5,632 bases of DNA from Clostridia bacterium. Its GTDB lineage: Bacteria > Bacillota_A > Clostridia > Oscillospirales > CAG-272. Location: assembly GCA_017935805.1 (NCBI GenBank), contig JAGBGV010000046.1:1-5632 (forward strand), given 5' to 3'. Position numbers and translations under genes: made by a program. Below, one piece after another: positions 1 to 5,632 of the stretch (positions are counted from its first letter, which is position 1; every line of letters starts with the position of its first letter). The notes under the pieces were generated by a model that searched no databases, had not been told where the DNA came from, and saw only the letters and a list, made by a program, of their open reading frames with translations.

Positions 1-177
1 AAGAGCTCAATTTGGGTTGAGAAGGAAGATCGCAGAGTTAACGCAAAGAGCCTTCTCGGTGTCCTCTCTCTTGGCATCGTTAAGGGTATGACAATTACTC
101 TTATTGCAGATGGCAATGACGAAGCAGAAGCACTCGAAGGTCTGGCTACCCTCATCGACAGCGGTTTTGCTGAATAA
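1..177 (+). CDS. HPr-family phosphocarrier protein (PtsH/Crh-like), 3' end only
   Basis: The last 58 codons of an HPr-family protein, open at the left edge of the window; the stop is TAA at 175-177. HPr carries phosphate from enzyme I to sugar-specific EII proteins of the cytoplasmic phosphotransferase system, and in Firmicutes it is also phosphorylated on a serine by HPr kinase to control catabolite repression. The fragment reads VNAKSLLGVLSLGI, the classic regulatory-serine block; that serine (codon 49-51) corresponds to Ser46 of Bacillus subtilis HPr. The tail, with ITLIADGNDEAEAL and then LIDSGFAE, matches the final strand and helix of HPr, and the protein ends where the family normally ends. 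By alignment the fragment begins near residue 30, so the active-site His15 is outside the window. A Crh-like paralogue lacking His15 therefore cannot be excluded. Family identity is secure; the ptsH versus crh choice is not. Confidence 0.9.
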   Translation, partial: KSSIWVEKEDRRVNAKSLLGVLSLGIVKGMTITLIADGNDEAEALEGLATLIDSGFAE

Positions 178-206
178 TTACAGATTAACAAGATAATCAT
201 CAAACC

Positions 207-246
207 TGAGCGATGGTGGAAGCAAACACCCTCGCTCAATTTGTTA
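207..246 (+). terminator. Probable intrinsic terminator after the HPr gene
   Basis: TGAGCGATGGTG (207-218) pairs with CACCCTCGCTCA (227-238) as a 12-bp stem with one T/C mismatch (214/231) and an 8-base loop. The right arm is followed by ATTTGTTAT, a rather weak T-rich tract. It lies 29 bases after the HPr stop and 23 bases before uvrC, so it fits as the HPr terminator. Because the T-tract is interrupted, some readthrough into uvrC is possible. The hairpin is seen directly; its function is inferred. Confidence 0.7.
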
Positions 247-269
247 TGTGAGAAAATTTTGGGGGATAT

Positions 270-2150
270 ATGCAGGAAGTATCAAAAAATATAGAATTTC
301 TGCGGGAAAAGGCTGCGGCGCTTCCCCGTCTTCCCGGTGTATATATCATGCATAATGAGTCGGGCGCGGTTATTTATGTTGGAAAATCCCGTTCTCTGCG
401 CGACCGTGTATCACAATATTTCCACGGCGCTCATGACCCCAAAACCTCAAAAATGGCGGCATCCGTGCATGATTTCCGTTTCATCACCTGCGACACGGAA
501 ATGGAAGCTTTGGCGCTTGAAAACAGCCTGATTAAGCAGTACACTCCCAAGTACAACATCAGATTAAAGGACGCAAAGTCTTATCCTTACATTAAAATTG
601 ACATAAAATCCCCTTGGCCGAGAATCACCATGACCCGAAAGCGCGTACCCGACGGCTCGCTGTACTTCGGTCCGTATTCCTCAACGAACACCGTTTATTC
701 AGTCATCGCACAGCTTGAGCGAACGCTGAAGATCCCTACCTGCAAAAAGCGATTCCCTGAGGATATCGGCAAGGAGCGTCCCTGCGTTTACTATCAGATC
801 GGTCGATGCATGGGCGTGTGCAGAGGGCAAGTCAGTTCAGAAGAATACAAGGAAGCCATTGAGCAAGCTGCAAATATCCTCCGCGGCGGCACTCGCGAGG
901 TTATCGTAGGTCTTACACGGGATATGCTCAAAGCATCTGATGAGCTGGAGTTTGAACGTGCCGCAAGACTTCGCGATTCCATTGACAGTCTCCGAAAACT
1001 GGGGGAAAAGCAAAAAGCTGTTGGTTCTCCCGATGTGGAATGTGACGTCATCGGGCTGCACCTCACGCAGTTTGACGGCGAGGCTGTGAAATTCCGTGAC
1101 TGCGCAACTGTATTCTACATCCGAAGCGGTTACATCGCAGACAGCGAGCATTTTCTGCTCGGTGGAGATGAGATCACTCTCATGAACGACTCCGATGAGG
1201 ACGACTCTCCCCTCTCCGCTTTTCTCATGTCACTGTATCAGTCGAGAGAATATATTCCCAGTGAAATACTCCTGTCATTTGAGCTTCCCGAGCACGATAG
1301 ACAGCTTCTTTCAGACTATCTCACAGAGCGAGCGGGACACCGTGTCTACGTTCGCACTCCAAAAAAAGGTGCATCAAAATATCTCTGCGATATGGCAGTC
1401 ACAGATGCTGCAAAGCATTCGGAGAACACCGCAAAGCGAGACAGAAACGACGAACGCACGCTGGCAAATCTTGCGTCGCTGCTCCATCTTGAGGTACTGC
1501 CCGAGCGCATCGAGGCATACGACATTTCAAACCTCGGCAGCGAGCACATCACCTGCGGAATGGTGGTTGCTATCGGCGGCAAGCTGAAGAAAAGCGAATA
1601 CAGAACGTTTTCAATCAAAACAACAGCCGGTCAGGACGATTACGGCTCAATGACTGAATCGCTCTCCCGCAGACTTGCTCACATGGGCAAAGAGAACGAC
1701 TCAATGAGCGCGTATCCCGATCTCATTCTCCTTGACGGTGGACAAGAGCACGTCAATGTGATCCTCCGAATGATGGAAGAGGAGGGATACGACATCCCGG
1801 TATTCGGCATGGTCAAGGACGAGCATCACAAGACGCGCACTCTCGTTGACGGCAACGGAGAACTTAACATCGCCCGCCATGCAGATGTGTTCCGTCTCAT
1901 CTACGGCATACAGGAAGAAGTCCACCGCTACTCTGTCAGCCGCATGACTAACGCAAAGCGAAAAACTCTGAAGACCTCTTCCCTCGAGAAGATCCAAGGC
2001 ATCGGTCCTGCAAAGGCAAAGGTGCTCATGAATCATTTCGGTACACTTAAAGCAATAAAAAGCGCCTCGCTTTCCGAGCTTGAAGCCGCTCGAGGAATAT
2101 CCAAAGCAGACGCAAAAGCAATATTCGATTACTTTAACAAAGAAAATTAA
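270..2150 (+). CDS. uvrC: UvrABC system protein C, excinuclease subunit
   Basis: Cytoplasmic nuclease of nucleotide excision repair; it joins the UvrB-damaged-DNA complex and cuts the damaged strand on both sides of the lesion. All expected domains are present in order over 626 residues, a normal family length. The N-terminal GIY-YIG nuclease for the 3' cut spans about 18-98 (GVYIM at 23-27, IYVGKS at 35-40, arginines at 44-46). A four-cysteine cluster (C158, C172, C180, C184) has nearly the spacing of the iron-sulfur ligands described for E. coli UvrC. A UVR motif for UvrB contact lies around 209-244. The RNase H-like nuclease for the 5' cut has DISN (D418), QDDY (D456/D457), LDGG (D489) and H552. 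Tandem helix-hairpin-helix DNA-binding motifs fill about 573-624. The start is chosen because the next residues align with usual UvrC N-termini, although the GGGGGA at 261-266 is unusually close to the ATG. I saw no SOS-type operator upstream. rsmD follows after 17 bp. Confidence 0.98.
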   Translation: MQEVSKNIEFLREKAAALPRLPGVYIMHNESGAVIYVGKSRSLRDRVSQYFHGAHDPKTSKMAASVHDFRFITCDTEMEALALENSLIKQYTPKYNIRLKDAKSYPYIKIDIKSPWPRITMTRKRVPDGSLYFGPYSSTNTVYSVIAQLERTLKIPTCKKRFPEDIGKERPCVYYQIGRCMGVCRGQVSSEEYKEAIEQAANILRGGTREVIVGLTRDMLKASDELEFERAARLRDSIDSLRKLGEKQKAVGSPDVECDVIGLHLTQFDGEAVKFRDCATVFYIRSGYIADSEHFLLGGDEITLMNDSDEDDSPLSAFLMSLYQSREYIPSEILLSFELPEHDRQLLSDYLTERAGHRVYVRTPKKGASKYLCDMAVTDAAKHSENTAKRDRNDERTLANLASLLHLEVLPERIEAYDISNLGSEHITCGMVVAIGGKLKKSEYRTFSIKTTAGQDDYGSMTESLSRRLAHMGKENDSMSAYPDLILLDGGQEHVNVILRMMEEEGYDIPVFGMVKDEHHKTRTLVDGNGELNIARHADVFRLIYGIQEEVHRYSVSRMTNAKRKTLKTSSLEKIQGIGPAKAKVLMNHFGTLKAIKSASLSELEAARGISKADAKAIFDYFNKEN

Positions 2151-2167
2151 CGAAAGGCAGAAAATAT

Positions 2168-2803
2168 ATGAGAGTAATAACAGGAAGCGCGAGAGGAACA
2201 AAGCTCGCCACACTTGAAGGCGACAACACCCGTCCTACCACCGACAGAGTAAAAGAAGCGGTATTCTCAATGCTGCAGTTTGACATTGAAGGACGTGCTG
2301 TGCTTGATCTTTTTGCAGGCAGCGGTCAGCTCGCAATCGAAGCTCTTTCAAGAGGTGCGGCTCGTGCAACACTCATTGACCAGTCAAGAGATGCAGTAAA
2401 TATTATCATTGAAAACGCAAAAAAGACTCATCTTTTCGACAAGTGCCGCATATCCGCCGCTGACTATATGTCCTTCATCCGCGGAGCAAGCGGTCGCGAA
2501 AAGTATGATATCATCTTCCTTGACCCGCCATACAAAACCGATCTTCTTCCCGCCGCACTCAAGGCAATCTCCAACGCTGATATCTGCGCGGTTGGTGCAT
2601 ATATTGTGTGCGAGACAGAAAATGACATTCCCGTGAAGGCGAAAAGACTCCGCAAGGACGAGGAATTCAACAACGAGTGCGTGCTGAACGATGTTTTCGG
2701 CGGTGACAATGAGCTTGCAGAAAAATTCACCGTTCTCAAGTCCAACCTTTACAGCCACACACGCATCACACTTCTCACTCCCAAGACAAATTCCGCAGAA
2801 TGA
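2168..2803 (+). CDS. rsmD: 16S rRNA (guanine(966)-N(2))-methyltransferase RsmD
   Basis: S-adenosylmethionine-dependent methyltransferase that modifies G966 (E. coli numbering) of 16S rRNA in the assembling small subunit. The 211-residue product starts MRVITGSARG, as family members do, and has the TRPTTDRVKEAVF block (21-33). The SAM-binding motif I is DLFAGSGQLAIEALSRGA (47-64), an acidic residue after strand 2 is D71, and the catalytic motif IV is DPPY (119-122). It is somewhat longer than the roughly 185-200 residues usual for the family: compared with YlbH/RsmD proteins as I remember them, about 20 extra residues seem to lie between the strand at 145-150 and the last strand near 194-203. 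A GAAAGG at 2152-2157 sits 10 bases before the ATG. The stop overlaps a possible upstream coaD ATG in an ATGA, and the coaD ribosome binding site overlaps the rsmD stop, suggesting translational coupling. rsmD beside coaD is a frequent arrangement in bacteria. Confidence 0.96.
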   Translation: MRVITGSARGTKLATLEGDNTRPTTDRVKEAVFSMLQFDIEGRAVLDLFAGSGQLAIEALSRGAARATLIDQSRDAVNIIIENAKKTHLFDKCRISAADYMSFIRGASGREKYDIIFLDPPYKTDLLPAALKAISNADICAVGAYIVCETENDIPVKAKRLRKDEEFNNECVLNDVFGGDNELAEKFTVLKSNLYSHTRITLLTPKTNSAE

Positions 2804-2806
2804 GGA
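2802..2806 (+). promoter_or_regulatory. Ribosome binding site that decides the coaD start
   Basis: GAGGA at 2802-2806 lies 8 bases before the ATG at 2815 and overlaps the rsmD stop codon. The earlier in-frame ATG at 2800 would place this motif inside the coding sequence and has no good site of its own in front. This supports 2815 as the coaD start and couples its translation to termination of rsmD. Confidence 0.75.
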
Positions 2807-2814
2807 ATAGCACT

Positions 2815-3306
2815 ATGAAAACTGCAATAATCACAGGCAGCTTTGACCCCATAACATCCGGGCACGTTGATCTCATACTACGCAGTTCAAAAATGTTCGA
2901 TCGGGTGTATCTTGTTATCGTGTTCAATACAGAAAAATCCGGCGGCGCATTCTCACCCGAGGACAGGCTGACTCTTGCAAAAATGGCAATTGACTCTCTT
3001 CCCGTAAACAATGTTGAAGCGGTTCTCCACAGCGGACTCACATCTGACATTGCCCGTGATCTTGGAGCAAAGTTCATCGTTCGCGGTGCAAGAAATGCCT
3101 CCGACTTCGACTATGAGTATGATCTTTCCCTTATTATGAAGAGATTTGACCCGGAGCTTGAAACAGTAATTCTTCCCGCAGATCCCACAAAGACAATGAT
3201 CAGCTCCACTTACGTCCGCGATCTTCTTAAATACGGCTGCGAGCTTGGCGATGCTGTGCCTGAAGGTTGCCGCGAGGAAATGGTAAGACTGTATAAAAGA
3301 GGATAA
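2815..3306 (+). CDS. coaD: Phosphopantetheine adenylyltransferase
   Basis: Catalyses the fourth of the five steps from pantothenate to coenzyme A: ATP plus 4'-phosphopantetheine gives dephospho-CoA and pyrophosphate, in the cytoplasm. From the ATG at 2815 the protein has 163 residues, close to the 159-165 usual for bacterial CoaD, and begins MKTAIITGSFDPITSGH like its relatives. The nucleotidyltransferase signature is TSGH (14-17), with H17 as the transition-state residue. The second signature, ISST (129-132), contacts ATP phosphates. The VRGARNASDFDYE stretch (89-101) contains the arginines (R90, R93) that bind substrates, and K41 matches the conserved lysine of the loop after strand 2. An in-frame ATG at 2800 would add five residues but has a worse ribosome binding site. 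Complete, with no missing key residue; the next gene's ribosome binding site is embedded in its last codons. Confidence 0.97.
   Translation: MKTAIITGSFDPITSGHVDLILRSSKMFDRVYLVIVFNTEKSGGAFSPEDRLTLAKMAIDSLPVNNVEAVLHSGLTSDIARDLGAKFIVRGARNASDFDYEYDLSLIMKRFDPELETVILPADPTKTMISSTYVRDLLKYGCELGDAVPEGCREEMVRLYKRG
3298..3303 (+). promoter_or_regulatory. Ribosome binding site of the flavoprotein gene, inside the coaD 3' end
   Basis: AGAGGA forms the last two sense codons of coaD and lies 6 bases before the ATG at 3310, a near-ideal spacing. It fixes the flavoprotein start and implies that ribosomes finishing coaD pass directly over the initiation site, so the two genes are probably translationally coupled. 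Confidence 0.8.
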
Positions 3307-3309
3307 AAA

Positions 3310-5265
3310 ATGACTGAGTTTATTACTATCAAAGGTAACCGTGTACCCGTATATCGCACAGGTGTTGCCATTGTCGGAACAGGTGCGGCGGCGCTCAATG
3401 CAGCTCTGTCTGTAAAAAACGATCCAGAATACAAGGGCGGGCTCCTCGTGCTGACTGAGGGTATGAATATGGGCACCTCCCGCAACACAGGGTCAGATAA
3501 ACAGACGTACTACAAGCTTGCCACTGGCATAAACACTCCCGACTGTTCGGCGAACATGGCAAAGGACTATTTCGCAGGCGGCTCCATGCATGGGGATCTT
3601 GCACTGACCGAGGCAATGGGATCTCTCAAGGGATTTTACAAGCTCGTCTCCCTCGGTGTACCCTTCCCCAGCGACCGATACGGCGAATACACAGGCTACA
3701 AAACCGACCATGATAAGTTCATGCGTGCCACATCCTGCGGTCCTCTCACATCAAAATACATGACCGAGGCTCTTGAACGTGCTTGCAAAACAGCAGGTGT
3801 TCCCTTCATGGACGGATACCGTGTAATGCAGGTATTGACAAAGGACAGCTCGGCTGTTGGCGTTGTTGCGCTTTCAGCTAATGAAATAGCGGAAGACAAC
3901 CCTGCCGGCATTGCTGTAATTCTCAGCGGTGCAGTCATCTGGGCAACAGGTGGTCCGTCAGCGGTATATCACAGCTCAGTTTATCCCGAAAGCCAAAACT
4001 GTTCACTTGGCGCACCTCTTCTTGCGGGTGTGACGGCAATAAACCTGACTGAATCCCAATACGGAATCGCGTCGGTTAAGTTCCGTTGGAATCTGTCCGG
4101 CTCATATCAGCAGGTAATTCCGCGATATGTGTCAGTTGATGAAAACGGCAACGAACGCGAATTCCTCTCCGATTATTTCTCGGATAATGAAGTCTCTCAC
4201 GCGGTTTTCTCCAAGGGATACGAGTGGCCTTTTGACCCTGATAAGCTGACCCGCGGCAGTCATTCCTCAAAGGTTGACATGGCTGTGTACAGCGAGGTGA
4301 TAAATGGCAACCGTGTCTACATGGACTTCATGCGCAATCCCACAGTTATTGAGAAAAGCGGACTCACAGAAGAAGTCATCGGAAAAGATGCTTATAATTA
4401 TCTCGAAAGCAGTAACTCTCTCGGAGAAACTCCTGTAAAGCGTCTGCGCCAGATGAACGAGCGAGCTTATCAGCTGTATCTCTCCCACGGAATCGATCTT
4501 GAAACAGAAATGCTTGAAATAAGCGTATGTGCACAGCATCTCAACGGCGGTCTTGAGTGCAACATCTGGTACGAAAATCCGAAGATCAAAAACTTCTATC
4601 CTGTAGGCGAGTGCGGCGGTGTATTTGGTATCAAGCGTCCAGGCGGATCTGCTCTCAACTCTACACAGGTTGGTTCGTCCCGTGCAGCACAGCGTGTTTG
4701 TGCAATGGCAGTACAGCCCACCGATAATACAGATCCCCTCACAGATCAGCTTGAGTCTGCCGCACGGTTTGCTGACCTTCTTAAGGCAGACGGCATGACT
4801 ATTAATCAGGTGCTCTGCCGTCGCGCAGAATCCGCAAAGCTGCATGACGAGTGTGCTGCATTCATCCGTGATCCGGAGAAGATCAAGTCCCTCATGAAGA
4901 GAACATCTGACGAGATCAATTACTTCTTTGACGATAACTCGGCATGCGATCACCGCGCTCTTGTAGAGCTTCAGATCAACTATGACACACTTGTAACACG
5001 TTACGCAATGCTCTCGGCAATTTCCGCATACATAAGTGCCGGTGGACTCTCCCGGGGCTCTTATCTCATCGGAAACGGAGACATTCCCGAGGATGTAATT
5101 ACAGACACCGCGCATAGAGACAAGGTACTCATTACCGAGATCGGAGTATCCGACGGATATGTCGTTTCCGCTTGTACAATGGAGCCTGTAAGACCTATTC
5201 CAGAGGTTGACAACTGGTTCGAGAACGTATACAACGCATTCGGCAAGGCAGAAATGTATGAATAA
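3310..5265 (+). CDS. FAD-dependent oxidoreductase, fumarate reductase/succinate dehydrogenase flavoprotein superfamily, substrate unknown
   Basis: A complete 651-residue flavoprotein, probably soluble and cytoplasmic: I see no signal peptide, membrane segment, FMN-binding domain or CxxC iron-sulfur motif. The dinucleotide-binding fold is near the start (VAIVGTGAAALNAAL at 19-33, with GTGAAA at 23-28). The MGTSRNTG block (54-61) is where FrdA/SdhA carry the histidine that binds FAD covalently; no histidine is there, so FAD is probably non-covalent. A further FAD contact is ATGG at 212-215. The C-terminal FAD part is strongly conserved in style: HLNGG (410-414), FYPVGECGG (429-437) and RPGGSALNSTQVGSSRA (443-459). 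R443 aligns with the substrate-binding arginine of FrdA, and H410 is near its active-site histidine, one residue closer to the GG. After about residue 470 comes a helical C-terminal domain. The reaction cannot be named from sequence; a fumarate-reductase-like, aspartate-oxidase-like or other 2-enoate role is possible. It follows coaD after 3 bp. Confidence 0.85.
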   Translation: MTEFITIKGNRVPVYRTGVAIVGTGAAALNAALSVKNDPEYKGGLLVLTEGMNMGTSRNTGSDKQTYYKLATGINTPDCSANMAKDYFAGGSMHGDLALTEAMGSLKGFYKLVSLGVPFPSDRYGEYTGYKTDHDKFMRATSCGPLTSKYMTEALERACKTAGVPFMDGYRVMQVLTKDSSAVGVVALSANEIAEDNPAGIAVILSGAVIWATGGPSAVYHSSVYPESQNCSLGAPLLAGVTAINLTESQYGIASVKFRWNLSGSYQQVIPRYVSVDENGNEREFLSDYFSDNEVSHAVFSKGYEWPFDPDKLTRGSHSSKVDMAVYSEVINGNRVYMDFMRNPTVIEKSGLTEEVIGKDAYNYLESSNSLGETPVKRLRQMNERAYQLYLSHGIDLETEMLEISVCAQHLNGGLECNIWYENPKIKNFYPVGECGGVFGIKRPGGSALNSTQVGSSRAAQRVCAMAVQPTDNTDPLTDQLESAARFADLLKADGMTINQVLCRRAESAKLHDECAAFIRDPEKIKSLMKRTSDEINYFFDDNSACDHRALVELQINYDTLVTRYAMLSAISAYISAGGLSRGSYLIGNGDIPEDVITDTAHRDKVLITEIGVSDGYVVSACTMEPVRPIPEVDNWFENVYNAFGKAEMYE

Positions 5266-5285
5266 CAAAAGAAAGCAGGAATAAT

Positions 5286-5310
5286 TGAAGTGAACCCCAA
5301 ATAGTTCACA
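5286..5310 (-). repeat. Terminal inverted repeat of the IS3-family element (one end)
   Basis: Read on the plus strand it begins TGAAGTGAACCCC and ends GTTCACA. It resembles the TGAAGTGnACCCC-type ends of IS150-group elements in Firmicutes as I remember them. It also contains a perfect 6-bp inverted repeat, GTGAAC (5290-5295) with GTTCAC (5304-5309), around an 8-base spacer. The partner repeat is outside the window, so the inner limit is approximate. Confidence 0.7.
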
Positions 5311-5334
5311 GAAAAGAAAAAGGCGCAACAAAGG

Positions 5335-5369
5335 CAGGGAGAGGAAATTACCTCTTCCTGTTTTTGATT
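5335..5369 (+). terminator. Intrinsic terminator inside the IS end, facing operon transcription
   Basis: CAGGGAGAGG (5335-5344) pairs with CCTCTTCCTG (5351-5360) as a 10-bp stem with one G-U pair (5339/5356). The loop is AAATTA, and TTTTTGATT follows from 5361. This is a textbook rho-independent terminator for plus-strand transcripts. It overlaps the transposase stop codon (5348-5350 on the minus strand). In the other direction the tract after the hairpin is CCTTTGTTG, much weaker, so it acts chiefly on transcripts coming from the flavoprotein operon. Confidence 0.8.
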
Positions 5370-5632
5370 CTCGAAGTATTATAAAAAACTAACCAATCTT
5401 CTACAAGCAGTAGATATTCTTCGAGAGATGTGATATAATTGTTATACAAAGTCTCCTTTTTAAGTATGCTATGGAAGCTCTCAATGGGAGAATCATCGAT
5501 CGGAGTGCCTTTCCGACTCATTGATATTTGAATCCCATTGGATTCGCATACGGCTTTGTACTCGAAGGACGTATATTGAAAACCTTGATCACTGTGAATG
5601 ATAAGGTTTGATACGTCCTTCGTTTTAGCAAT
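5348..5632 (-). CDS. IS3-family DDE transposase (OrfB type), C-terminal 94 residues
   Basis: Read on the minus strand from the window edge, the open frame gives 94 residues and a TAA stop at 5350-5348; the 5' part is outside. It carries the second half of the rve/DDE integrase core. HSDQGFQYTS (fragment residues 13-22) holds the second catalytic aspartate, D15. MSRKGTPIDDSPIESFHSIL (38-57) holds the catalytic glutamate, E51. Exactly 35 residues separate D15 and E51, the IS3-family DD(35)E spacing, and K58 sits seven residues after the glutamate as usual. The final YNTSRIKNRKR resembles the YNxxRI block near the end of OrfB proteins, but the LxGLSPxxYR motif that usually follows is absent. This could be a natural short form or a small deletion or frameshift. 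Base composition in its 3' part is more AT-rich than the host genes (about one third GC at 5401-5460). Confidence 0.92.
   Translation of the reverse strand: MAKTKDVSNLIIHSDQGFQYTSFEYKAVCESNGIQISMSRKGTPIDDSPIESFHSILKKETLYNNYITSLEEYLLLVEDWLVFYNTSRIKNRKR

Larger units (their letters stand above)
5286..5632 (-). mobile_element. IS3-family insertion sequence, transposase-3' end only (continues beyond the window)
   Basis: The end of an IS3-family element, probably of the IS150-like group. The outer boundary is placed at TG (5286-5287), the first bases of a TGAAGTGAACCCC terminus, because IS3 elements begin TG and end CA. Inside are a terminator-like hairpin and the 3' end of a DDE transposase gene running toward this boundary. 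The other terminus and the upstream orfA lie past 5632, so completeness and target duplication cannot be judged. Only three or four bases (AAT or TAAT, ending at 5285) would be duplicated. It lies 20 bp after the flavoprotein stop. Confidence 0.85.

Noticed and set aside
1701..2213. A minus-strand open frame of 170 codons over the uvrC-rsmD junction.
   Set aside because: It lies antisense to conserved uvrC and rsmD coding sequence, has a low-complexity hydrophobic start and no known motif.
2800..2814. An upstream ATG for coaD that would add five residues (MRNST) and overlap the rsmD stop as ATGA.
   Set aside because: The GAGGA site is correctly spaced for the ATG at 2815 and would be inside the gene if 2800 were used; family members begin at the MKTAIITGSFDP position. 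The overlap remains a possible secondary start.
3310..5265. Assignment of the flavoprotein as FrdA, SdhA or L-aspartate oxidase (NadB).
   Set aside because: No covalent-FAD histidine, altered HxxxGG motif, and no frdB/sdhB or nadA/nadC neighbours in the window; only superfamily membership is supported.
4267..5331. A long minus-strand open frame (354 codons) opposite the flavoprotein gene, running from inside the IS end.
   Set aside because: It is the antisense shadow of a well-supported gene. The product is rich in Cys, Leu and Ile without a recognisable domain, it crosses the IS/host junction, and it has no ribosome binding site support.
5411..5428. Possible RNA hairpin or attachment site in the AT-rich stretch near the right edge.
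   Set aside because: The stretch is coding sequence of the transposase on the minus strand; its composition is explained by that gene.
1..5632. A novel defence, CRISPR, phage or biosynthetic system.
   Set aside because: No direct-repeat array, no integrase, toxin-antitoxin or nuclease-helicase module is present. The genes are housekeeping enzymes, one oxidoreductase and one common insertion sequence.

Overview
The window looks like chromosomal DNA from a low-to-mid GC Gram-positive bacterium of the Clostridia, perhaps Ruminococcaceae/Oscillospiraceae-like. The reasons are an HPr protein that keeps the Ser46 regulatory motif of Firmicutes, the way the housekeeping proteins read, and purine-rich ribosome binding sites at tight gene junctions. 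The family-level placement is an impression from protein style, not a computed result.

Layout, left to right: (1) 1-177 is the 3' end of an HPr phosphocarrier gene, followed by a hairpin that is probably its terminator (207-246). (2) 270-5265 is a compact co-directional run of four genes: uvrC (nucleotide excision repair), rsmD (16S rRNA G966 methyltransferase), coaD (phosphopantetheine adenylyltransferase, coenzyme A synthesis) and a 651-residue FAD-dependent oxidoreductase of the fumarate reductase/succinate dehydrogenase flavoprotein superfamily with unknown substrate. The junctions are 17 bp, a 3-base gap or overlap depending on the coaD start, and 3 bp, so the four are very probably co-transcribed. 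rsmD next to coaD is a common bacterial pairing. (3) 5286-5632 is one end of an IS3-family insertion sequence. It has a terminal inverted repeat starting TGAAGTGAACCCC and the last 94 codons of a DDE transposase on the minus strand, with the second catalytic Asp and the catalytic Glu separated by exactly 35 residues. The rest of the element lies outside the window.

The genes do not form one pathway: DNA repair, ribosome maturation and CoA synthesis are housekeeping functions sharing a transcript. The most informative part is the right edge. The insertion sequence sits 20 bp after the flavoprotein stop codon and directly after a purine-rich, ribosome-binding-site-like stretch. It also carries a strong intrinsic terminator pointing against incoming operon transcription. 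This suggests it landed between the flavoprotein gene and a former downstream gene and now ends the transcript. I see no CRISPR array, tRNA, rRNA, riboswitch or phage gene, and nothing that supports a novel defence or biosynthetic system. The least understood gene is the flavoprotein.
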